Below, one piece after another: positions 43,383-51,272 of a stretch of DNA of 64,000 nucleotides (its first letter is position 1; each line of letters starts with the position of its first letter). Made by a program: the position numbers and the translations under genes. The DNA is taken from contig JADJLL010000008.1 of assembly GCA_016710095.1 (NCBI GenBank), positions 62,001-126,000 of the forward strand, given 5' to 3'. Origin of the DNA: Candidatus Eiseniibacteriota bacterium. GTDB taxonomy: Bacteria; Eisenbacteria; RBG-16-71-46. The notes beneath the pieces are model-generated. The model was not told the DNA's origin. It searched no databases and saw nothing but the letters and a program-made list of their open reading frames with translations.

Positions 43383-44585
43383 ATGCGCTGCCTCCGCGCT
43401 CTTCTGACGTTCGCCGCACTCTCCGCCGCCGTCGTCGCGTTCGTGCCCGCCTCCGACGCCCTGCCGATCTTCGCGCAGCGTTACGGCGGCAGCTGCCGCC
43501 GCTGCCACGGTCCGTTCCCGCGCCTCACCGAAGCGGGCGAAGCGTTCGCCGCGAACGGATTCCGCCGTCACGGCGAGGAGCCGCGCGACACGATCGCCAC
43601 CACCGACGACCTGCTCGTGCTCGGCCGCTCGCTGCCGCTGTCCGTGCGGTTCGAGTCGAACGTCACGTGGCAGGGCGGCGACGGGTATTCGCCGCGCACG
43701 GACTTCCAGACGCCGTACGCGCTCAAGCTCATCTCGAGCGCGGCGCTGTCGAAGGACCTGTCGTACTACTTCTACTTCTACTTCTTCGAGCACGGCGAAA
43801 TCGGCGTCGAGGACGCGTTCGTCCAGTGGAACGATCTCGGCGGAAAGCCGATCGATCTCGTCCTCGGCCAGTTCCAGGTGTCCGATCCGCTGTTCAAGCG
43901 CGAGCTGCGGCTCGAGCTCGAGGACTACGCGATCTATCGCGCGCGCATCGGCGACACGCGCGCCGACCTCACGTACGACCGCGGCGTGCTCGCGACCTGG
44001 TCGCCGTCGCGATTCGAGTTCGCCGCGGCGGTCGTGAACGGCACGGGCAAGCGCGCCGCGGACGACGGCGAACGCTTCGACACCGACGCGCCGAAGAACG
44101 TGCTCGGCCGCGCGTCGTACACGCCCGCGCTCGGCATGCGCGTGGGCGGAATGGTGTTCGGCGGCTGGGAAGACGGCGACCGCGGCGACGGCGTCGTGCG
44201 CGCGGACGTGCGCATGGCCGGCGTCGACGCGACGCTCTCGCACGGCGCGCTCGAGCTGAACGGGCAGTGGATCCGCCGCACGGACCGGCACTCGACGTTC
44301 GAACTCGGCACGCCCGAGGCGACGACGGACGGCGGCTTCGTCGAGGCGATCTGGGCGCCGGCCGAGAGCCGCTGGTACGGCTACGGCCTGTGGAACCGCA
44401 TGGAGTGCGACCAGCCGCTGCTCGACGCGCGGCTCGGCGGACCCGAGAACCTCACGCGCTGGCAGACGTGGAGCGCCGGCGCGGGCTATCTGCTGCAGCG
44501 CAACGTCCGCCTGCAGGGCGAGGCCGGCTGGGACACGGAGTCCGAAGCCGCGCGTCTCGCGTTCACGTTCGTGACCGCGTTCTAG
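43383..44585 (+). CDS. Exported protein with one CXXCH heme site and a beta-barrel-like body
   Basis: 400 residues. ATG 43383 gives a signal peptide (MRCLRALLTFAALSAAVVAFVPASDA). Right after it is C38-R-R-C41-H42 in a context (RYGGSCRRCHGPFPRLTEAGEAFAANGFR) like the first lines of porin-type cytochromes. The remaining 340 residues alternate as outer-membrane strands (LSYYFYFYFFEHG, GIEDAFVQW-like, AAVVNGTGK) and end RLAFTFVTAF with a terminal aromatic, typical of barrels. A single covalent heme at the mouth of a barrel would suit electron transfer across the outer membrane; inference. An independent gene with a terminator behind it. Confidence 0.75.
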   Translation: MRCLRALLTFAALSAAVVAFVPASDALPIFAQRYGGSCRRCHGPFPRLTEAGEAFAANGFRRHGEEPRDTIATTDDLLVLGRSLPLSVRFESNVTWQGGDGYSPRTDFQTPYALKLISSAALSKDLSYYFYFYFFEHGEIGVEDAFVQWNDLGGKPIDLVLGQFQVSDPLFKRELRLELEDYAIYRARIGDTRADLTYDRGVLATWSPSRFEFAAAVVNGTGKRAADDGERFDTDAPKNVLGRASYTPALGMRVGGMVFGGWEDGDRGDGVVRADVRMAGVDATLSHGALELNGQWIRRTDRHSTFELGTPEATTDGGFVEAIWAPAESRWYGYGLWNRMECDQPLLDARLGGPENLTRWQTWSAGAGYLLQRNVRLQGEAGWDTESEAARLAFTFVTAF

Positions 44586-44608
44586 CCGCGGCCGCGGCGG
44601 AACCTTCG

Positions 44609-44636
44609 CGGCGCGTCCTCTTCGGAGGGCGCGCCG
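44609..44636 (+). terminator. Terminator hairpin after the CXXCH/barrel gene
   Basis: A 12-bp stem (44609-44620 / 44625-44636) with one G-T wobble and a TTCG loop, followed by CTCCGCTTTT. Confidence 0.65.
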
Positions 44637-44666
44637 CTCCGCTTTTCCGCCGCCGCGTTTGCCGGT

Positions 44667-44672
44667 TACTGT
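44667..44672 (+). promoter_or_regulatory. Possible -10 element (TACTGT) of the S9 peptidase gene
   Basis: It is 44 nt before ATG 44717; a GGAG ribosome-binding site is present, so this gene would carry a leader. Confidence 0.35.
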
Positions 44673-44716
44673 CCGCCGCGTCCGGCCCTTCTTCACTTTC
44701 CCGACGGAGCTCCCCG

Positions 44717-46678
44717 ATGCGCCGATTCACCCTGTCCGCGCTCGCCGCGGCCGCTCTGCTCGCGCTTCCCGCGACCGGAGCGCACGCCGCCTCGTTCTCG
44801 CTCGAGCACGCGCTCACGCTGCGCACGTTCCAGGGACTCGAATGGTCCGCGGACGGCATGCGGCTCGCGTTCGTCGTGACCCAGCCCGACACGGCCGAGA
44901 ACACGACGCAGCAGGACGTGTGGATGTGGGACGCGCGCACGAACCGCACGCGGCAGCTGACGCGCTTCGCGAAGAACGACTACGCGCCCCAGTTCTCCGC
45001 GGGCGGCGACACGATCGCGTTCCTGAGCGCGCGCGGCACGGGGGACGACGTACGCCCCGCGATCTGGTTCCTGCCGCTCGACGGCGGCGAGCCGTTCCCG
45101 TTCGGCAACTATCCCGAATCGGTCGGCGAGATCGCCTGGTCGCCCGACGGCCGCACGATCGCGTACACGCAGCTCGACACGCTGAGCCGGCAGGTGCGCG
45201 AGTGGCGAAAGAAGAAGTGGGACCACGTCGTCGAGGACGAGCAGCTGCAGTTCAACCACCTGTGGGTCGTGGACGTCGCGAGCGGCCACAAGAAGCGCCT
45301 CACGTCGGGCTCCTTCCACGTGTCGAACCCGCGCTGGTCGCCCGACTCGCGCTCGATCGCGGTGCTCACGAGCCCGACGGGCCGCCCGGACGACGGCAAC
45401 GCCACCGACCTGGGCATCGTGAACGCGTCGAACGGCATGACGCGCACGCTCGGCGTGATGACCGGCAACCACGTCACGTGGTCGCCCGACGGCAAGTACG
45501 TCGCGTGGGCCGCGATGTCCGACCGCACGAAGTTCGTGGCGAAGTCCGACCTCTGGGTCGCGCTCGCTTCGCCGCCCTCGCCCGCCGCGGGCGCGCCGCG
45601 CAACCTGACCGCCTCGTTCGACGAGGACGCGTACGAGCCGGCGTTCTCCGCGAACTCCGACACGCTCTTCTTTCACGCCGCGATCCGCACGTCGTCGGTC
45701 GTCGCGTCGGTGCCCGTCGCGGGCGGCGCGGTCACGCTCGGCGCCGATCGCGACGGCGAAGCGATGCCGATGCAGGCGTCCGGCGCGCGCGTCGCGTGGG
45801 TGCAGTCGAGCCGCAACGCCGCGGCGGAAGTCTGGGTCGCGGAGCACGCGAACCTCGAAGGGCGCCCGGTCACCGCGGTGAACGCCGCGATCTCGAAGCT
45901 CACGCTCGCGAACACGCGCGTCGTGCGCTGGACGAGCACCGACAGCGTCACGGTCGAAGGCGTGCTCGTGCGCCCCGTGACCGCGTGGGACAACGTCCCG
46001 ATGAAGACGCTCGTGCTGCTGCACGGCGGACCGTACGGCACGCGCTACGGGCTCGGCTTCCAGCCGTACGCGCAGTACTTCGCCGCGCGCGGCTACCAGG
46101 TGTTCCTGCCCAACTTCCGCTCGAGCGGCGGCTACGGCACGAAGTTCATGGTGCGCGAGCGCGCCGACTGGGGCGGTCAGGACTGGCGCGACGTGAACGC
46201 CGGACTCGACAGCCTCGTGAAGTGGAAGCTCGCCGATCCCGAGCGGCTCGCGAGCATGGGTCACTCGTACGGCGGCTATCTCACCGCGTGGGCGATCACG
46301 CAGACGAACCGCTTCGACGCCGCGATCGTGAGCGCCGGCGCGACCGACCTTGCCGCACTGTGGGGCCAGAGCGACACGCACCGCTATCGCGCGTTCGAGT
46401 TCGGCGGCGAGCCGTGGAAGACGTTCGACGAGTGGCGCGCGTCGAGCCCGCTCGCCTACATCCAGAACGTGAAGACGCCGACGCTCGTGCTGAACGGCGA
46501 AGCCGACCAGCGCATTCCGTACCCGCAGGCGCAGGTCACGTACCAGTCGCTCAAGGCGCTCGGCGTCCCGACGGAGTTCGTGCACTACCCGCGCGAGCCG
46601 CACGGCCTGCGCGAGCCGCACCACCGCGCCGACTGGCTCGTGCGCATGAGCGACTGGCTCGATCGGTGGGTGAAGTGA
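44717..46678 (+). CDS. Secreted S9-family prolyl oligopeptidase-like peptidase
   Basis: 653 residues. Signal peptide MRRFTLSALAAAALLALPATGAHA. A WD-like propeller follows (repeats such as IAWSPDGRTIAYTQ, PRWSPDSRSIAVL, VTWSPDGKYVAWAA). The alpha/beta-hydrolase domain is C-terminal: HGGPYGTRYG oxyanion loop, GHSYGG with nucleophile S517, the acid in NGEADQRIP and the histidine in REPHGLREP. The full catalytic set is present. It likely cleaves peptides (acylaminoacyl- or dipeptidyl-type) in the periplasm. The next small gene overlaps its stop (GTGA), so they are coupled. Confidence 0.92.
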   Translation: MRRFTLSALAAAALLALPATGAHAASFSLEHALTLRTFQGLEWSADGMRLAFVVTQPDTAENTTQQDVWMWDARTNRTRQLTRFAKNDYAPQFSAGGDTIAFLSARGTGDDVRPAIWFLPLDGGEPFPFGNYPESVGEIAWSPDGRTIAYTQLDTLSRQVREWRKKKWDHVVEDEQLQFNHLWVVDVASGHKKRLTSGSFHVSNPRWSPDSRSIAVLTSPTGRPDDGNATDLGIVNASNGMTRTLGVMTGNHVTWSPDGKYVAWAAMSDRTKFVAKSDLWVALASPPSPAAGAPRNLTASFDEDAYEPAFSANSDTLFFHAAIRTSSVVASVPVAGGAVTLGADRDGEAMPMQASGARVAWVQSSRNAAAEVWVAEHANLEGRPVTAVNAAISKLTLANTRVVRWTSTDSVTVEGVLVRPVTAWDNVPMKTLVLLHGGPYGTRYGLGFQPYAQYFAARGYQVFLPNFRSSGGYGTKFMVRERADWGGQDWRDVNAGLDSLVKWKLADPERLASMGHSYGGYLTAWAITQTNRFDAAIVSAGATDLAALWGQSDTHRYRAFEFGGEPWKTFDEWRASSPLAYIQNVKTPTLVLNGEADQRIPYPQAQVTYQSLKALGVPTEFVHYPREPHGLREPHHRADWLVRMSDWLDRWVK

Positions 46679-46920
46679 GCCCGCTCTTCGCGCGCATCGT
46701 GCGCTTCGCGATCGTGTTCGCGGTGATCGGCCTGTTCGCGTCGTACGTGTGGCCGACCGAGTATCGCTACGACCACATGACCGTGGACGGCAACATCGTG
46801 CCCGTCCGCATTCATCGCATCACGGGCGAGGCCGACATGCTCGTGCCCGACGACGGTTGGATTCCCGTCGAGGCGCCGCAGGACGGCTCGTCCGCCGAAC
46901 CCACACCGCAGAGAAGCTGA
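46675..46920 (+). CDS. Small single-helix membrane protein coupled to the S9 peptidase gene
   Basis: 81 residues from GTG 46675, overlapping the peptidase stop. One N-terminal helix (IVRFAIVFAVIGLFASYVW), then a short soluble domain (YRYDHMTVDGNIVPVRIHRITGEADMLVPDDGWIPVE) and a polar tail. The part after the helix resembles small inner-membrane proteins whose periplasmic segment carries a VRxHRxTG motif. Function unknown; coupling suggests a partner of the peptidase or of the next gene 7 bp downstream. Confidence 0.7.
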   Translation: MSPLFARIVRFAIVFAVIGLFASYVWPTEYRYDHMTVDGNIVPVRIHRITGEADMLVPDDGWIPVEAPQDGSSAEPTPQRS

Positions 46921-46927
46921 GGCCGCC

Positions 46928-48610
46928 ATGCACGCCGCGCCGCTGACCCGACTCGAGAAGCTGCGATTCACGTTCGGACCCGACGCGGCGCGCGAGAAGC
47001 GGCGCCTGTTCGCGAGCCTCGGCCGCGCGCGCTTCTCGAGCGCGCGCGAGCTGTCGCGCCTTCACGAAGCGCTCGTGTACACGCGCGCGTATCCCGACGA
47101 CGAAGCGACGCTCGCGCTCGTCGAGCGCCTGCTGCGCGGCTTCGCGCAGCGCGCCGACCTGATCGCGCTGCGCGGCAAGCTCGAGGACAGCGGCATCGCG
47201 GGCACCGACGTGCGCTTCCGCTTCTTCGCCGCGACGGCGCTGCGCCTGGCGACGCGCTTTCCCGAGCGCCTCACGTACGACTGGGCGCGCATGGACGACA
47301 CCGCGCGACTGGAAGAGCTGCTGCCGCTGCTCGCGGCGCACGGCGAGACGCCGGGCATGGACGAGTACGACCTGGGCCTGCGCGGCTGGCTCGACCGCAT
47401 GCGCGGGCCACGCACCGGCGACGCCGCGTTCGTGACGACGCGCCTCGCCGCGCGCGTGCGCGACGCGCAGCTGTTCGAGAAGCTCCACGACGGCGTGGAC
47501 GCGGCGATGACGCTCGCGTGGGGACCCGGCGGACCGTCGCGCACGAACGCGCGCTGGCTGGACGCGCCCGTCACGTTCCAGCGCGGTCCTCTGCGCAAGG
47601 GACGCCCCGACCTGCGCGAGGAACTCTCGCGTCCGCCCGTCGCGATCACGCCGCTGTCGCGCCGCGACGGCGAGTGCGTGCTGGGCATGTGCATGGAGGC
47701 GATGGTCACGCGCAGCCGCGACCTCGACGTGTTCGCGTACGGCGACCCGAACGACGTGCGGATGGTGGACTGCGGCGACGGCCTGCAGTTCGCGTGCGTC
47801 GGCGCGCTGCCGTCGCGACGGCTGCTGCTCGAGAGCGTGTACGGCATGCTCACGCTCAAGAACGGCGTGCCCACGGGCTACGTGCTCACGAGCGCGCTCT
47901 TCGGCTCGGCCGAGATCGCCTACAACGTGTTCGAGACCTATCGCGGCGGCGAGGCCGGCGCGGTGTACGGCCGCGTGCTCGCGATGACGAAGGCGCTGTT
48001 CGGCGTGGACAGCTTCACGGTCTATCCCTACCAGCTCGGCGGCGCGGGCAACGAAGAAGGCCTCGCGAGCGGCGCGTGGTGGTTCTACCGCAAGCTCGGC
48101 TTCTCGCCGCGCGACCGCGCCGCGCGCGCGCTCGTGCGCCGCGAGGAAGCGCGCATGGCGAAGCACCCCGAGCATCGCTCGAGCCGCGCGACGCTCATGA
48201 CGCTCGGCGAGTCGAACGTGTACTGGCACGAGGGCGGCAAGCGCGACGACGTGATCGGGCTGCTGCCGCTCGCGAACGTGGGACTCGCGGTCACCGACCT
48301 GCTCGCGAAGCGCTTCGGCGGCGAAGCCGAGCGCGGCGCGGCCACGTGCGTGCGCGAGGCCGCGAAGCTGCTCGGCGCCGGCCCGGCGGCCGGCTGGAGC
48401 GCCGGCGAGCGCCAGTCGTTCGAGCGCTGGGCGCCGCTCGCGCTGCTGTTGCCGGGCGTGTCGCGCTGGAGCGCGGCGGAAAAGCGTGCGCTCGCGGGCG
48501 TGATGCGCGCCAAGGGCGGCGTGCGCGAGACCGACTACGTGCGCGCGTTCGACGGTCACGCGAAGCTGCGGGCCGCGGTCGCGAAGCTGGCGGAAACGAC
48601 GAAGGCCTGA
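46928..48610 (+). CDS. Conserved hypothetical protein, possible GNAT-like C-terminal half
   Basis: 560 residues, soluble, no signal peptide. The N-terminal 240 residues are helical and arginine-rich (LEKLRFTFGPDAAREKRRLFASL; a RIGHT-type helical repeat cannot be excluded). The middle (about 300-400) has QLGGAGNEEGLASGAWWFYRKLGFSPR, which resembles the acetyl-CoA loop and beta-bulge of GNAT acetyltransferases. I do not recognise a named family. It follows the peptidase pair closely and is ended by a clean hairpin. Confidence 0.6.
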   Translation: MHAAPLTRLEKLRFTFGPDAAREKRRLFASLGRARFSSARELSRLHEALVYTRAYPDDEATLALVERLLRGFAQRADLIALRGKLEDSGIAGTDVRFRFFAATALRLATRFPERLTYDWARMDDTARLEELLPLLAAHGETPGMDEYDLGLRGWLDRMRGPRTGDAAFVTTRLAARVRDAQLFEKLHDGVDAAMTLAWGPGGPSRTNARWLDAPVTFQRGPLRKGRPDLREELSRPPVAITPLSRRDGECVLGMCMEAMVTRSRDLDVFAYGDPNDVRMVDCGDGLQFACVGALPSRRLLLESVYGMLTLKNGVPTGYVLTSALFGSAEIAYNVFETYRGGEAGAVYGRVLAMTKALFGVDSFTVYPYQLGGAGNEEGLASGAWWFYRKLGFSPRDRAARALVRREEARMAKHPEHRSSRATLMTLGESNVYWHEGGKRDDVIGLLPLANVGLAVTDLLAKRFGGEAERGAATCVREAAKLLGAGPAAGWSAGERQSFERWAPLALLLPGVSRWSAAEKRALAGVMRAKGGVRETDYVRAFDGHAKLRAAVAKLAETTKA

Positions 48611-48617
48611 TCGCGCG

Positions 48618-48645
48618 GCGCGGGCCGGTTTTGTCCGGCCCGCGC
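48618..48645 (+). terminator. Terminator hairpin after the 46928 gene
   Basis: GCGCGGGCCGG (48618-48628) pairs perfectly with CCGGCCCGCGC (48635-48645); loop TTTTGT. Confidence 0.65.
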
Positions 48646-48659
48646 GAATCCCGTTTGGG

Positions 48660-48665
48660 TAGGCT
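48660..48665 (+). promoter_or_regulatory. Possible -10 element (TAGGCT) of the 48724 gene
   Basis: It is 58 nt before ATG 48724; CGGAG lies just before the start, so the gene appears leadered. Confidence 0.35.
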
Positions 48666-48723
48666 TTTCACAGTCCGTGCTCCCCCGCTCGGATGCGACG
48701 AAGCCACCCCCTCGGAGATTCGC

Positions 48724-51135
48724 ATGCGCCCCATTCGCATTCTCGCGTTCGTCGCCACGCTGGCGGCGCTCGTGACGCACGTTCCCGCCGCCCACGCGGC
48801 GTGGCAGCACTCCCCGCTCGGTCCGCACCTGACGGTGTGCGACGCGCCCGGCATACAGACGGCGCTCGCCTCGGTGTCGGACGGCGCCGGCGGAATGATC
48901 GTGGCGTGGGAGGACCGTCGTTCGGGCGGCTCCGATCTCTACGCGCAGCGCATCAGCGCGAACGGCGTGCCCCTGTGGACGCCGAACGGCGTCGCCGTGT
49001 GCATCGGCGCCGTGACGCGCCCCTGCCTCGTGGGCGACGGCGCGGGCGGCGCGGTGATCGCGTGGGAGGACGTGCGCTCGGGATCGAGCGTGAACATCTA
49101 CGCGCAGCGCCTGTCGGCGTCGGGCGCCGCGCTGTGGACGGCCGGCGGCATCGCCGTCGTGAACCTGGCCGGCGCACAGGACTCGCCCGTCATCGCGGAG
49201 AACGGTGACGGCGGCGCGATCATCGCCTGGCGCGACTCGCGCAACGGCAACGACGATGTCTATGCGCAGCACCTTCTCTCCAGTGGTTTCAACGCCTGGC
49301 CCGTGAACGGCATTCCGATCTGCTCGCTCGCGGGCGTGCAGACGACGCCGACGATCTGCCCCGACGGAGCGGGCGGCGCGTACGTCGCGTGGGCGGACCT
49401 GCGCTCGGGCAATTCCGACATCTATGCGCAGCTCGTCGACGCCGCCGGCACGCGGCAGTGGACGTCGGGCGGCCTCCCCGTGATCGCCGCGGCGCTCGGA
49501 CAGGCCACACCCCGCATGATCTCCGCCGGTCCGGGCGGCGCCCTGATCGCGTGGCTCGACGACCGGAGCGGCAGCCCGCTTCCTTACGTGCAGAGCATCA
49601 CGGCATCGGGCGCGCCGCGCTGGACCGCCACCGGCGTGAAGGCCAGCGCGCAGGCGGGAATCTGGTCCGCGCCGATGCTGCTGTCCGACGGCGCGAGCGG
49701 ATTGTTCCTCGTGTGGAGCGGCCTCGGGCAGAGCGACCCCAACTACAGCGTTCGGGCGCAGCACGTGAACTTCACCGGGGCACCCGAATGGGGAGTGAAC
49801 GGAATCCCAGTGAGCGACGGCACCACGAGCCAGACGGCGTCCGCGATCGTGCCCGACGGCGACGGCGGCGTGCTCGTGAACGTCACCGACCCGCGCGTGA
49901 CGGGTCCCGGTTACTACCTGCACCGCATCGCGTGGAACGGCGCGCTGCCGTGGCGGGTGAACGGCGTGCTCGTGAGTGGATTCGGAAGCACGGGCTTCGC
50001 CGCGACGATGGTCGCGGACGGCACGGGCGGCGCGGTGTCGGCATGGGTCGACATGCGCGACGGATTCAACGAGAACATCTACGCGCAGTACGTGGATCGC
50101 AACGGCCTGCTCGGCGACGCGGCCCCCGTGATCACCGAGGCGCGCGACGTCGCGCACGATCAGGGCGGTCGCCTCAAGCTCTCGTGGCGCGCGTCGTACA
50201 TCGACGTCGAGCCCACGTTCGGCATCACGGACTACCGCGTGTGGCGGTCGGTGCCGACGCACCTCGCGTTCGCGAACGGCGCGGCGCCACGCGAGCGCAC
50301 ATCCGATGCGGACGAAGCCGCCGCGACCGGCAAGCTGCTCGTGGAGCCGAACGCGGCGCTCGACTACGCGTGGGAGTACGTCATCACGTCTCCCGCGGCG
50401 GGACTGCCGTCGTACAGCGTCGTGCTCGACACCGAAGGCGACTCGACCGGCACGGGCAATCCGCGCACGGCGTATCGCGTCGAAGCGCGCGCGACGACCG
50501 CGCTGGCTTCGCCGCGGTGGTTCTCGGCTCCGGACAGCGGCTACTCGGTCGACAACCTCGCGCCCCTGATGCCCGCGCCGCTCACCGGGCAGTACGCGGC
50601 TGGCACGACGCGCCTGCACTGGAACCGCAACACGGAAGCCGACCTCGCGGGGTACCGGCTGTATCGCGGAAGCAACGCTGCGTTCGTGCCGAGTCCGTCG
50701 AACTTCGTCGCCGCGCTGCCGGACACCGGCGCCGCCGACGCCGCGGGCGCGCCGTACGTGTACAAGCTCACGGCGGTGGACGTGCACGGCAACGAATCAC
50801 CGGTCGCGACGCTGATCCCCACCGGCACGCTCGGCGTGGACGGCGGCGCGACGCGTGCGGCGCTGTCGTTCGCCGCGCCGTCGCCGAACCCGGCGCGGGG
50901 CAACGCGACGCTGCGGTTCTCCGCTCGCGCGCGGGCCCAGTGGCGCGTGAACGTGTACGACGCCGCGGGCCGCTGCGTCGCGACGCCGGTGGACGGCGCG
51001 CTCGAAGCCGGCGAGCACACGGTGGCGTTCGCACTGCGCGACGACGCGGGGCGCGAGCTGCCGGCCGGGCTCTACCTGGCGCGACTCGAGGCGGAAGGAC
51101 GCGTGCTCACGCGGAGGATCGCGGCGGTGAAATAG
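48724..51135 (+). CDS. Secreted beta-propeller-like repeat protein with FnIII and sorting domains
   Basis: 803 residues, frame intact. Signal peptide MRPIRILAFVATLAALVTHVPAAHA. Eight repeats of about 45-50 residues follow (consensus DGxGGxxxAWxDxRxGxxDIYAQxxxxxGxxxWxxxG), probably blades of a propeller. Then come two fibronectin-III-like segments (GRLKLSWRASYIDVEPTFG; LHWNRNTEADLAGYRLYRG) and the sorting domain (SPNPARGNATL, VYDAAGR, GLYLARLEAEG, RIAAVK). The last 595 bases are nearly identical to those of the next gene. A strong T-tailed terminator follows. Likely a surface or secreted binding protein; ligand unknown. Confidence 0.85.
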   Translation: MRPIRILAFVATLAALVTHVPAAHAAWQHSPLGPHLTVCDAPGIQTALASVSDGAGGMIVAWEDRRSGGSDLYAQRISANGVPLWTPNGVAVCIGAVTRPCLVGDGAGGAVIAWEDVRSGSSVNIYAQRLSASGAALWTAGGIAVVNLAGAQDSPVIAENGDGGAIIAWRDSRNGNDDVYAQHLLSSGFNAWPVNGIPICSLAGVQTTPTICPDGAGGAYVAWADLRSGNSDIYAQLVDAAGTRQWTSGGLPVIAAALGQATPRMISAGPGGALIAWLDDRSGSPLPYVQSITASGAPRWTATGVKASAQAGIWSAPMLLSDGASGLFLVWSGLGQSDPNYSVRAQHVNFTGAPEWGVNGIPVSDGTTSQTASAIVPDGDGGVLVNVTDPRVTGPGYYLHRIAWNGALPWRVNGVLVSGFGSTGFAATMVADGTGGAVSAWVDMRDGFNENIYAQYVDRNGLLGDAAPVITEARDVAHDQGGRLKLSWRASYIDVEPTFGITDYRVWRSVPTHLAFANGAAPRERTSDADEAAATGKLLVEPNAALDYAWEYVITSPAAGLPSYSVVLDTEGDSTGTGNPRTAYRVEARATTALASPRWFSAPDSGYSVDNLAPLMPAPLTGQYAAGTTRLHWNRNTEADLAGYRLYRGSNAAFVPSPSNFVAALPDTGAADAAGAPYVYKLTAVDVHGNESPVATLIPTGTLGVDGGATRAALSFAAPSPNPARGNATLRFSARARAQWRVNVYDAAGRCVATPVDGALEAGEHTVAFALRDDAGRELPAGLYLARLEAEGRVLTRRIAAVK
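50541..51135 (+). repeat. 595-bp direct repeat, copy 1 (3' end of the first propeller gene)
   Basis: It aligns without net gaps to 53074-53668 (offset 2533) with only scattered substitutions. It encodes the second FnIII-like segment and the sorting domain. Such identity between neighbours suggests recent duplication or gene conversion. Confidence 0.85.
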
Positions 51136-51167
51136 CTGCCGGGTCATCTCCCCCAACCGTCCTCCGA

Positions 51168-51208
51168 CGCCGCGGGGCGCGTGCGGTTCACGCGCCCCGC
51201 GGCGTTTT
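51168..51208 (+). terminator. Intrinsic terminator after the first propeller gene
   Basis: A perfect 16-bp stem (51168-51183 / 51189-51204) with a 5-nt loop, followed by TTTT. Confidence 0.85.
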
Positions 51209-51272
51209 CGTGTCGGCGGCCTGCCCGTCCGCCGTTCCAGCCGCCCTGCCCCACGATGCTCCGGAGGATTCC

